NCBI GenBank assembly: GCA_964652585.1
Contig: CAZZDA010000019.1
Span: 1-16,554, forward strand
Length of the DNA stretch: 16,554 nucleotides
From: CAZZDA01 sp964652585
GTDB taxonomy: Bacteria > Patescibacteriota > Patescibacteriia > UBA1544
Direction of reading: 5' to 3'
Below are positions 5,581 through 14,500 of the stretch, piece by piece (the first letter of the stretch is position 1; each line of letters opens with the position of its first letter). The notes beneath the pieces are model-generated. The model was given only the letters and a program-made list of their open reading frames with translations, had not been told where the DNA came from and did not search any database. Position numbers and translations under genes: made by a program.

Positions 5581-7026
5581 CTATGAGTCTATATTATTAC
5601 CTTTTATATTTCTACTAGGTTTCTGTATAGTAGTATTTTCCTTCGCTATTGGCAAACGCACGGTAACTTCTGTTCCTACACGCTCGATACTATCGATCCA
5701 TATTTCCGCACGCATAAGATCAAGTATTTCTTTTGTAATCCAAAGCCCTAACCCTGTCCCTACAACATTCTCTGTTTTTTTATTTTTTACTCGATAGAAC
5801 TTTTCAAACAAGCGGTTCCGATCTTTTGCTGACATACCAATACCGGTGTCTTTGATGTGTATTTCCACCCAGTCGTTTTTCGTTGCTGTAGAGAGTGTCA
5901 CAGATCCCTTTTCAGTATACTTTATGGCATTGTTGGTAAGATTGATAAGTACCTGCTTCATCCGCTGTGGATCAATGGACACCTTTGGCAACTTTACACT
6001 CCCTATTTCGTTAATGAGTGCAAGTTTTTTTTCTGCCGCAATACTTTGTTGTAAAGAGACTACCTCTGTAACAAGCGGTACAAGATCATGATTGCCAAGA
6101 GTAACTTCTAAACGCTGTTGTTGCAAACGAGACACATTAAGCAAATCCTCAACAAGATCGCCTAATCTACTCGCCGCACGATCTATAATTGCAATTGTCT
6201 CTCTTATGTTTTTCGGTACACGACCTAAAGAACCGTCTTGCAACATGGAAATATACCCCTTGATCCCTGTAACCGGCGCACGGAGCTCATGCGACGCAAT
6301 AGAGATAAATTCATCTTTCATCTTGTCCACCTCGCGCATCTTTTGATAGAGTGATGCATACGAAAAGAGGCGTGTATTCACTGAAAGCAAGAGCACAACT
6401 ATGAGCACCGTGAAAAGAAGCACCATATATGACCGCCATAAATTTTCACGAAGCAGCATATCTGCATTTTCCAGGGAAATGCGTATGGTGAGAAGCGCCA
6501 CCTTTGCACCGTATATATCATGAAGCGGTGTCGTAACCTCCCAAAACCTTAAAGACCCTCTCTTTTCTTCTGCAATATCTGTTTCAAGAACATTGAGCGT
6601 CGCAAGAGCTTCACGATCGGTCCCATCACTTCCTTGCCAAGGACCATGCCAGGAAAGTGCGCCAATTTGTGTTTTGTAGAGCTCTCCTATGCGCTCCTGT
6701 TGATAGCTTGCGCGGATACGAAAATTTTCTCCTTCAGGAACACTAATAAAAAGATCAAGAATTTCCGTGTCAGCATCCTTGAGTGCCTGGATTTTTTTCT
6801 GTAGTACCGCGCCATTATCCAGATCATCACGCAAAAGATCTTCTACCACTTGAGCTAATGCTACGGCTTTACGCTGGAGTTCTACATCAATGTTCGCACG
6901 ATATCGCGTAATAATACTCTGGGTATTAAATACCATTGCCCCGACAATAACCACGATCAATATAACCGCATATGCTACCTGCACACGCGGATTTACAAAC
7001 CACGTTTGAAGAAGTTTTCTACGCAT
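5581..7026 (-). CDS. Membrane sensor histidine kinase
   Basis: The 481-aa protein has one membrane helix at about 17-33, an extracytoplasmic sensor region of about 165 residues (34-198), and a second helix at about 199-216. A short coiled linker leads to the kinase core. The dimerisation domain carries the phospho-acceptor in 'SIASHELRAP' (H246). The ATPase domain has the N box 'LINLTNNAIKY' (360-370), G1 'DTGIGM' (D393), an F box 'RLFEKFYR' (405-412) and G2 'GTGLGLWI' (423-430), so it should be active. No PAS or HAMP domain is obvious and no response regulator is in the window, so it is an orphan here. It starts 18 bases after the large Cys-repeat surface protein on the same strand, without a ribosome binding site, suggesting co-transcription and perhaps sensing linked to the cell surface. 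Confidence 0.95.
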   Translation of the reverse strand: MRRKLLQTWFVNPRVQVAYAVILIVVIVGAMVFNTQSIITRYRANIDVELQRKAVALAQVVEDLLRDDLDNGAVLQKKIQALKDADTEILDLFISVPEGENFRIRASYQQERIGELYKTQIGALSWHGPWQGSDGTDREALATLNVLETDIAEEKRGSLRFWEVTTPLHDIYGAKVALLTIRISLENADMLLRENLWRSYMVLLFTVLIVVLLLSVNTRLFSYASLYQKMREVDKMKDEFISIASHELRAPVTGIKGYISMLQDGSLGRVPKNIRETIAIIDRAASRLGDLVEDLLNVSRLQQQRLEVTLGNHDLVPLVTEVVSLQQSIAAEKKLALINEIGSVKLPKVSIDPQRMKQVLINLTNNAIKYTEKGSVTLSTATKNDWVEIHIKDTGIGMSAKDRNRLFEKFYRVKNKKTENVVGTGLGLWITKEILDLMRAEIWIDSIERVGTEVTVRLPIAKENTTIQKPSRNIKGNNIDS

Positions 7027-7044
7027 TATGGTATTTTCTGATAG

Positions 7045-10000
7045 CTACTCCCATCTGCGGCTCAATTGCAACCGAATAATTACAAAGAGCGTAATGCCTA
7101 CGAGTACGAGCGCAAGAGCGCCTATACCATAAAGCCGCATATGACTTTCCGGCGCCGCCTCTTCAAGCGCCTCTAGCTGGCGTTTTGCCGGCTCGGTCAG
7201 CTCGGCAAGTGTTGCCGCTTGTGCTTCTTGCACGAGAAAACCAAAAGGTTTTGATTTTGACACCACTTTTCCCGTATCATCCGTAATAGTTGCATACACC
7301 TCGTGGCCACCATCAACCAGAGACTGGTCAAGTGTGTAGTTCCAATTACCAAATTCGTCAGCTTGCACCGTCAACACCATCGGCAACGTAGAGTAGATAT
7401 AGAGTGTTACCACTGCATCGGGCACCGCGGTACCCGCAAGCGTAAGTGATCCTCGACCATCTTCTGTATCAGCAACTTCTTTTTCTACGGTAGCTGCATC
7501 AACGGCAAGCAGATCACCGCGCTCTTCACCTTGAATGCGAGGATGTTCCAGAGTTTCTAAGTTTAAAAGTGCAACATCAATCGGTGCTACAGGTACGCGC
7601 GCTCTTTCCCCTACCACCACCGGATCATAGCCGTTCTTGACTTCTACCCCATCAGTAAAACCATCGCCATCCGTATCAGAATTTAATGGATCGCTGCCAA
7701 AGCGAGCTTCCATATCATCAGTGAGACCATCACCATCCGCGTCAAAGACCACTGCCGCCGCAACAACGCCTTCTATGGTTTCATCTTCTTGCAAGGCTAT
7801 GGCAGATTTTGCAGGAATTACGGTCACGGCAACTATCTTGCCAATCGCAACGGGCAATACACTGCGAAAATCCGTTACTTTCTCCTCATCACCACCCTCA
7901 TCTTTTGTAAGAATAACTTGCTTGCTCACAAAATCCTCTACGAGCTCATTATGCTCGTCTATACGCTCTTTTATTTCGCTGACATGTCCTAAACGTCTCT
8001 CTTTAATGATATCATGGCATACCTCCTTATCTTCTGAAAAACAATGTACTTCTTCCGTATAGCGCTCAGCTATATGTTGCTCGCAGTCGCTCTCGCCAGT
8101 AATATTCAATGCAACACATACTTGAGGTAAAAATTGTTTCTTTAAAAATGCATCGCAGCTCGCGGCAGAAGCAAGTCCTTCCTCGCGACAGAGTACGGGA
8201 AGGTATTGGATCGCCATGAACTCATGACACGCTTCCGGGTCAGCAAGAGCAGCTTTTTTACACGCTGTTGGCAGGTATGCTGCTTGCATAACCTCCGCGC
8301 AGTGTTTTTGATCAGTAATACCCCTCTTACGACATATTTCCGGCATGTGCTGTTGCTGCATATACTCCTCACATGCTTGCGGATCGTTAAATCCCGCTTC
8401 CTGACACTCCGGCGGCATAGCAAGCGCTGTCATCACTACATCACATTCCGCAAGCGTTGCTGACCCCGCTTCTTGACACGGCTTTGGCAATGTTTTTGCC
8501 GCCTCTTCCGGTGGCAATGTTTCAAAAAGTTCAAAGATATGCCGTTCGCATGCTACTCTGCTGTGAATACCGGCATCTAAACACTCCTGCGGAGCATACA
8601 TCTCATACATAAGACGTTCGCATGCTTCAAAATCGGTAACGCCCTGCTCTCGACATTCAATAGGAATAAAATCAAAATCGTCATACGCATCATCCGGCAT
8701 AAATGTTCCTTCATCAAATTCCTCACGAATATGGTATTTACACGCCGCCGGATTGTCCGGACTACATCCTGTAATACCTTCTGTTGTCTCTAAAAGATAT
8801 GATTCGCATTCCTCTTTTGTCGCCAACCCTTTCTCTATGCATATTGTTGGCATATACTGCTCGGTCATCCATTGCTCGCATTCTTCCGGCGTGTTTAATC
8901 CGCGTTCTTTACAAACAAAAGGCAGCATCGTTTCCTCAAAGTGGCGTTCGCATTCTTCCGGATCGGTAATACCTTTCTCGCGGCACTCAGGAGATACAGA
9001 CATAAACGTCATGACTTTTCGGCACGCCCCTTCAGTAAGCGCTCCCGCGTCAAGGCATGCGGGAGGAAGAAAGTGATCTGCCGATCCTTCCAATGACCGG
9101 TCGTGCTGCTCTCCTTCATAACGCTGCATAAAAAATTTCTTGCATTCCCCCACACTATCAATATGTGCGTCAATACATTCAGGAGGAAGGTAATCACGCC
9201 TCACATCAGTAATGTTAGTATCTGGCAATAATTCCGGGGCGGTATACTGTTGCACAATAAACGGTTCGGATCGCGCCATAAATCTTGTACATTCTTTATG
9301 GTCAGTAATGCCTTTTGTGTGACAAATATCTTCAGCGGAAAGTTCATCAAGAGGATTTTCTATCTCTTCGTAGCGTGGCTGGTCATAGGGCATATCATGC
9401 AGCGGTTCTCGTAGGAGACGCAATTCTTCCATATACCGCTTACATGCGATTGGATCAGTAATACGTGCTTCTTTGCAAGATACGGAAGGCATATATCCTT
9501 CAGGTGACTCCGTATCATACACTCGCGCGGGAATATGAGGAGCGTCGGGTACAGCTCTTGGCATATCCTCCATTACAGACGTAGATGCAGTAGGTATTCC
9601 TCCCACATTTCCGAAACTTTTTTTAAGGGTATACTGATCAATCTCTTGTTCCTGTTTCTGAAGAAAGAGATCGCATGTCTGGAGATCGGTGATTCCGGAT
9701 GCACTACATTCTTCCGGTACAAAATCGGTTGTAGTATAAACATCTGTTGGTGCAAGATCATATTGTTCTACAACCGGTATTTGTGAAGGGGTACGTATTG
9801 CATGTTCTTGCGTAAGATCATAACTTTCAAGAGAAGTGGCATACGTTTCCGGTATGGCATGGACTGACGTACCAACGACGCTATCCCTCTCAAAATCCGT
9901 CAGCGCAACGGTAGAATCTTTCAAGTGTTCCATGTACATCTTACACTCGCTATGCGATGTAATACCTGCTTCCGCACACTCTTGCGGCAGGTCAAAAAAG

Positions 10001-10140
10001 AGATTGCCATCCGCCGTCTCCGCTTGCAAGGTCATTGCCATCGGCAATAAAAAAACGGCGTTCGTCACCACAATAGCCAAGGCAAACAACACGCCGTGTA
10101 ATACACCATGTTTTGTGTAATGAATAATACGCTGAGGCAT
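7045..10140 (-). CDS. Membrane-anchored surface protein with 19 Cys-pair repeats
   Basis: The 1031-aa protein has a signal peptide (hydrophobic 13-37, likely cleavage after 'TLQA' at 40). Nineteen cysteine-pair units follow; seventeen have exactly C-x10-C and two (459/467, 700/708) have C-x7-C. First cysteines are at 55, 145, 222, 273, 322, 362, 386, 410, 434, 459, 496, 520, 555, 579, 603, 627, 651, 675 and 700, with many steps of exactly 24. The approximate unit is PxxCxxxGITDPxxCExxM. All 38 cysteines are paired this way. Two calcium-type loops follow ('DADGDGLTD' at 800, 'DTDGDGFTD' at 822), then an Ig-like domain (about 896-970), an acidic helix and a C-terminal membrane helix (1003-1023) with a basic tail. 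The ATG at 10140 is preferred over an upstream TTG. It leads an operon with a histidine kinase. Function is unknown; adhesion or envelope-spanning spacer roles are guesses. Confidence 0.92.
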   Translation of the reverse strand: MPQRIIHYTKHGVLHGVLFALAIVVTNAVFLLPMAMTLQAETADGNLFFDLPQECAEAGITSHSECKMYMEHLKDSTVALTDFERDSVVGTSVHAIPETYATSLESYDLTQEHAIRTPSQIPVVEQYDLAPTDVYTTTDFVPEECSASGITDLQTCDLFLQKQEQEIDQYTLKKSFGNVGGIPTASTSVMEDMPRAVPDAPHIPARVYDTESPEGYMPSVSCKEARITDPIACKRYMEELRLLREPLHDMPYDQPRYEEIENPLDELSAEDICHTKGITDHKECTRFMARSEPFIVQQYTAPELLPDTNITDVRRDYLPPECIDAHIDSVGECKKFFMQRYEGEQHDRSLEGSADHFLPPACLDAGALTEGACRKVMTFMSVSPECREKGITDPEECERHFEETMLPFVCKERGLNTPEECEQWMTEQYMPTICIEKGLATKEECESYLLETTEGITGCSPDNPAACKYHIREEFDEGTFMPDDAYDDFDFIPIECREQGVTDFEACERLMYEMYAPQECLDAGIHSRVACERHIFELFETLPPEEAAKTLPKPCQEAGSATLAECDVVMTALAMPPECQEAGFNDPQACEEYMQQQHMPEICRKRGITDQKHCAEVMQAAYLPTACKKAALADPEACHEFMAIQYLPVLCREEGLASAASCDAFLKKQFLPQVCVALNITGESDCEQHIAERYTEEVHCFSEDKEVCHDIIKERRLGHVSEIKERIDEHNELVEDFVSKQVILTKDEGGDEEKVTDFRSVLPVAIGKIVAVTVIPAKSAIALQEDETIEGVVAAAVVFDADGDGLTDDMEARFGSDPLNSDTDGDGFTDGVEVKNGYDPVVVGERARVPVAPIDVALLNLETLEHPRIQGEERGDLLAVDAATVEKEVADTEDGRGSLTLAGTAVPDAVVTLYIYSTLPMVLTVQADEFGNWNYTLDQSLVDGGHEVYATITDDTGKVVSKSKPFGFLVQEAQAATLAELTEPAKRQLEALEEAAPESHMRLYGIGALALVLVGITLFVIIRLQLSRRWE
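8017..9978 (-). repeat. Protein-level 24-residue (72-nt) Cys-x10-Cys repeat array
   Basis: The array has sparse early units (residues 55-333) and two dense blocks with 24-residue steps: 362-467 (9057 to 8740) and 555-708 (8478 to 8017), plus a pair at 496/520. Each dense block ends in a shortened C-x7-C unit. The DNA of the units is well diverged, so the array is conserved at protein rather than nucleotide level. Confidence 0.9.
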
Positions 10141-10176
10141 AAGGAATACCAACCAAACAACAAACAACCGACAGCT

Positions 10177-10204
10177 ACTATAACTTTAGTAACCATGCCA
10201 TCAA
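10177..10204 (-). promoter_or_regulatory. Promoter of the surface protein/kinase operon
   Basis: On the minus strand TTGATG (10204 to 10199) and TATAGT (10182 to 10177) are separated by 16 bases, with a start expected near 10170 and a 30-base leader. A second candidate is an extended -10, TGG-TATACT, at 10248 to 10240, lacking a good -35. Confidence 0.5.
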
Positions 10205-10207
10205 CAA

Positions 10208-10236
10208 TTGTTGTAGGTTATAGGTTGTAAGTTGCT
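10208..10236. repeat. Degenerate GTTGTAGGTTATA short-period repeat
   Basis: The divergent gap contains TTGTTGTAGGTTATAGG and TTGTAAGTTGCTTG, approximate 7-base iterations of GTTGTAG/GTTATAG/GTTGTAA. It resembles in style the CATAACT stretch after glyA. No protein or RNA function is apparent. Confidence 0.4.
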
Positions 10237-10356
10237 TGCAGTATACCACAAAACAGCGTGCAGAGCATAACTTGTTTTATGCACAGCAATATGATACGCT
10301 CTGAATTATAAAATAGTTTTGTTCACTACATTTTTTATCTGTACGATGGCATACTG

Positions 10357-10362
10357 TATACT
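10357..10362 (+). promoter_or_regulatory. Possible -10 element for ychF
   Basis: TATACT lies 42 bases before the ychF ATG. No good -35 is found at the right distance (TTTATC at 10334-10339 with a 17-base gap is weak), so this is only a candidate. Confidence 0.35.
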
Positions 10363-10397
10363 TTTGTGTTATGTGTTCCATGTTATGTGTTATGTGA
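10362..10397 (-). repeat. 14-bp tandem repeat, copy C (inverted)
   Basis: On the minus strand this reads CACATAA-CACATAACATGGAA-CACATAACAC, the same unit as at glyA, now pointing away from ychF. It fills the space between the possible -10 element and the ychF start, where a ribosome binding site would be expected. Confidence 0.75.
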
Positions 10398-10403
10398 TTG
10401 ATT

Positions 10404-11471
10404 ATGTCTCTTAAGATCGGAATTGTCGGACTTCCTAATGTGGGAAAGTCAACACTCTTTATCGCACTCACCAAAAAAAGCGTAGATGCGTCAAACTATC
10501 CTTTTTGCACCATTGAACCAAATGTTGGCGTGGTTGCCGTACCGGACGAACGATTGGAACAACTTGCCACTATTTCAAAACCTGAAAAAATACTTCCTAC
10601 CACTATTGAATTTGTTGACATAGCAGGGCTTGTTAAAGGCGCGCACAAAGGAGAGGGTTTAGGCAATGCTTTTTTAAGCCACATTCGTGAAGTTGACGCT
10701 ATTTGTCATGTCATGCGGAACTTCAATAACCCTGATGTTACACATGTGGCAGGAAGCGCTCGACCAAAAGATGATTATGAGACCATTATTTTAGAGCTCA
10801 TATTTGCCGATATGGCTCTTATCGAAAAACGCCTTAATGCACTTGAGAAAAAAGGGCGCGCCACGCAAGAAAAAGATATTCTTGCTGAGATCGCTGTCTT
10901 GGAAAAAGCGCTTGATGCACTGCAAAAAGAAAAACCGGTAAAAGAAATTGTATGGACAGAAGAAGAACAGGTCATTCTCAAACCCTATCAATTTTTGACG
11001 CTCAAACCAGAATTGTTCGTCATAAACACTGACGATGCTCAAAATACAGCAAGCGATCTTCCTGAGAAACGCTCGCTCATCATGTTAAATGCAAAAACCG
11101 AAGCAGAACTTGCAACATTAACTCCTGAAGAAGTTGAGGAATATTTGCAAGAATTAAAACTTGAAGCAACCGGTCTTGATAAACTCATTAAAACCGCTTA
11201 CGAACTTCTTAACCTCATCACCTACTTTACGACCGGCCCGCAAGAAACGCGCGCATGGACCGTGGCAAAAGGCACTCTTGCCCCGCAAGCGGCAGGGGTG
11301 ATTCATACTGATTTTGAAAAAGGTTTTATTCGCGCGGAAGTGATATCATATGAAGACTTTATAACATCGGGCGGTGAAGCCATGGCACGCGATAAAGGAC
11401 TTCTTCGTATTGAAGGAAAAAACTATGAGATGCAAGACGGCGATGTCTGCCATTTTCGTATAGGAACGTAG
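10404..11471 (+). CDS. ychF: Redox/ribosome-associated P-loop ATPase YchF (Obg family)
   Basis: YchF (OLA1 family) is a conserved cytoplasmic translation-associated nucleotidase that usually prefers ATP to GTP. The 355-aa product begins with 'MSLKIGIVGLPNVGKSTLF', the family's P-loop (G1), then the switch region 'DIAGLVKGAHKGEGLGN' (G3), 'NFNNPDVTHV', a central coiled coil around residues 125-175, and 'FVINTDD' at the base-recognition loop (G4). The C-terminal TGS-like domain is complete ('ITYFTTGPQETRAWTV' and 'GDVCHFRIGT'). Length is typical. I chose the ATG at 10404 because it gives the family N-terminus; a TTG two codons upstream is less likely. There is no ribosome binding site because the upstream bases are the inverted 14-bp repeat. 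One small deviation is FIALT where FNALT is usual after the P-loop. It is a single-gene unit with a terminator at 11471-11497. Confidence 0.97.
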   Translation: MSLKIGIVGLPNVGKSTLFIALTKKSVDASNYPFCTIEPNVGVVAVPDERLEQLATISKPEKILPTTIEFVDIAGLVKGAHKGEGLGNAFLSHIREVDAICHVMRNFNNPDVTHVAGSARPKDDYETIILELIFADMALIEKRLNALEKKGRATQEKDILAEIAVLEKALDALQKEKPVKEIVWTEEEQVILKPYQFLTLKPELFVINTDDAQNTASDLPEKRSLIMLNAKTEAELATLTPEEVEEYLQELKLEATGLDKLIKTAYELLNLITYFTTGPQETRAWTVAKGTLAPQAAGVIHTDFEKGFIRAEVISYEDFITSGGEAMARDKGLLRIEGKNYEMQDGDVCHFRIGT

Positions 11472-11497
11472 CCACGCAGAGCAACGCGGCTTTTTTC
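11471..11497 (+). terminator. Rho-independent terminator of ychF
   Basis: GCCACG and CGCGGC flank a short loop (stem of 3 plus 2 pairs with one A-C mismatch, 11471-11490), followed by TTTTTTCT. It starts at the last base of the ychF stop. The facing gene ends at 11503, so this also separates convergent units; there is no T tract on the minus strand. Confidence 0.65.
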
Positions 11498-11502
11498 TAC
11501 AC

Positions 11503-14500
11503 CTATGCCATATCCTCTCCTTCCTCATACATAAACATTTCAGATATCTCCAACACCATATCCCATGAGAGGTGTCGTTGATTAAATACTTCTTCCGAGG
11601 TAATCCACCTCTTTTTTTTGTTATCCAAAAGATAGACTTTAGAGCTGTCGGCATATTTGAAAAGCGTGCCATCTGGATGCGTTGCCGTGCTTTGGAGGTT
11701 ACCCCCTTCTGTATAAGATTGAAGTTTTGTTTCAGATACGGCGTGAATCATGCTCCAGCGGTAACCAAGTACGGTAAAGACATTTTCCGAGGCGATCCAT
11801 CTTCGTTTATTGTTCTCCAGTACGAAGACTTTTGAATCATTTCCCTTGAGCAGAGAGCCGTCTTTAAAGAGGTAGTCTTGCGGGTAAATAAGCATGTCGC
11901 CAGAAGGATAATTCTCTAGAGAAGCAACCTCAATAATATCATTCCAGTCGAAACCGTTAGCAATGAAGATGTTTTGATTTGGAATAGGATGTTTTGTACC
12001 GTTTACTATGAGATAGACGGATGTGCTGTTTTTTTCTTTGAAGAGTTGCGACGCGGTTGGAGAAACGACAGTCGGAGTTGGGATTTTCGGTTGTACGGCT
12101 GTCGGTTGATTGGGTAGCGCGCCGGTAAAAATACCGCCTCCTCCGCACGCAACGGTAAATGACTTCGTGGAAGACATTGCGATATTTGCCGCATTGTCCG
12201 TTGCGGTTGCATACCAGGTGTGGCTTCCGCAAGTAAGAGCATTTGTAGGTGTATAGGAGGTGGAAGCGCCTGTTTGGACAAGAGTACCGTCAAGGTAGAG
12301 AGAATATGAAGCAATGCCGGACCCGGGATCGGTTCCCGACCAAGAGAAGGTTGGAAGTATGTTGGCAGCGCTATTATTTGCCGGCTCAGTAAGGGATAGT
12401 GTGGGATTGGTTGCGTCCGTCAAGCCGAAAGTGTGCGTAGAGTAGCCGCCGGTGTAGGTAAATTGTACTTGTCCATTGCTGTCCGCGGTGCAGACACCAT
12501 TGGTACAGTAGCTGTTGTTTGTTATGGCGGTGGTACTTGCCGCGCCGCCGTCCACGGTGAAGGTGTAAGAGCCTGTAGGATTGAGATCACCAATGGTATA
12601 GACCGTACTGGTAGCTTGGGTGAGGAAATTTCCCGCGGTGCTTGTTGCCGTCCAAGCTTTCTCGTAGTTTCCGGAAATATTCCAGGTGTCAATGGTCAAA
12701 TCCATGTATTGGGTGGTGGTTGCTTGATAACTTCCTCCAAGAGGTGTGATAGAGAATGTGGTGGTGGCAGAGGTTGTGCTTGCGGTGGTCATTCTGTATT
12801 TGCCGTCGGTGTAGACCCTGATTGAGCCGGTGGTTGGTATATCATGGGTACCTATCGTATAAGGAGGTTGGTATTCATACGCGCCGATATCGGGAATGCC
12901 GTAGAGCGAGTTGCCGGCGTAGTCGGTGGAGAGGCCGACATCCGTGCCTACGTCGATAGCGGGTGAGGATTGGGTTAAGATAAAATTATTAGAAGACGCA
13001 TTAATGAGAAGCGGATCGGTACTAAAATAACAGTTTGTACAATTCACGACTCCACCACTAGCTTCTACACTTGCTTCAGACTGCGAAAAGATAGAATTAT
13101 TTCCTGTTAAAATAACACCTGCACTTAAATTAACCGTGTCATAGAATATAGTATTATTAACCGTAAAATTCTCATAGACATCAGCAGCAAGCGATGAAAA
13201 ATTATTTAATTGATTGGAGGTACCGCCTACACGCAAAAGTACTGTAGGTTTGTAGCTATATGTCTGGCTAGATCCATCAATAATTTGCACATCATATCCC
13301 GTGTACGCCCCATAGGAAAGCTTTGCTATAAGCGTATGACCCGCATTGTTTGGATGAACATCAGTTGTTAAACTAGCATAATAATCCGTTTTCCACGAAG
13401 AATTTACTTCCATACTTGATAAAAGATCTGCGTAATTAGACCAAGATGCTTGGACAGTAGCATTTGTTGTATTAACACTGGTATTATCTGGTGGATTTCC
13501 TTGAATACTGGGAATACCTAGCCACACAACATCTGTAGCTCCCCAATCTGACATACGATTCAGAATATTAAGATTGACTGTTGCAAGACTAGATATTGAC
13601 CAATTCGTCGGTACGGCGTTCGATATGTTGTTAATGCCTGTAGAAACGAATACATGTGCCGGCGCATAAGTCGTCATAACATAATCAGCCAGCCATTGCA
13701 CTCCTTGCGACTGTATTCCACCAACCGCAACGCTTCCGGCATCCGTTGACAATGAAGAAAGGCTTGCAAAAACTTCATATGCTTTTGACCCTGCTCCTGC
13801 CGACGAACCATTCATAATACTGTCGCCAACGAAAGCAAACTTATTTGCGTTGATTGTGACGCTCCGCGCGGTTGCTGATGGGTTGGCATACGCGCCAATA
13901 TCATTGCCGGTCCATGCCGCGCCAGTAATATCGGCTGTAGGTAATTTTGTATTATCTCCGCGTCCAGAAACCCAGGAGCTAGGGGTCATAGTATAATCAT
14001 GTCCTGCGTAGTCAGTGAAATATGGTTTTACGAAAATATTTGAACGATCAATGTTCAATAAATATGTGGAGTCTATGATGCCTTGTAATTCTCCCTCAGA
14101 ATCTTGGAAGGCATTTTCTATCGTGTAATTCCAAAAAGCATTATGAGCAATAACATAATTTCCCGGGTTAGCAACTATATCTGCGCTGGATGCATCGTTC
14201 AATGCAATGGCGATAATGTGCGTACCGCTACCGAACTGTCCTGCAATCATTATATTATTGCTTATGTCTATAATGTTTCCGGTATTAGATATAACTACAA
14301 TCCCGCCAAAGGTCGATCCATCCAAGATGTTATTAGTAAGCGTAAGATTTGATGCCTGAGGGGCACTCACAAATTGCGCAATATTATACGCCACGCACGC
14401 GCGAAATATGATCGTAGCTACACTGCTTGCAGAATCATTCCGAATCACTGCGCGTTGATTTGTGTTTGTAAATATTGTCCTCTCAAACAACGTACTACCA

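Noticed and set aside
8017..9057. 72-base periodicity considered as a CRISPR array or tandem DNA repeat
   Set aside because: Units are diverged at DNA level and conserved only as protein; there are no identical repeats separated by unrelated spacers.
7637..9076. Several plus-strand reading frames of 60-140 codons across the Cys-repeat gene
   Set aside because: They are antisense to a clearly coding gene, have Ser/Cys-rich composition expected from its reverse complement, and lack ribosome binding sites.
10265..10282. GCATAA-N6-TTATGC hairpin considered as a terminator or operator
   Set aside because: The stem is short and AT-rich, with no T tract and no gene ending nearby.
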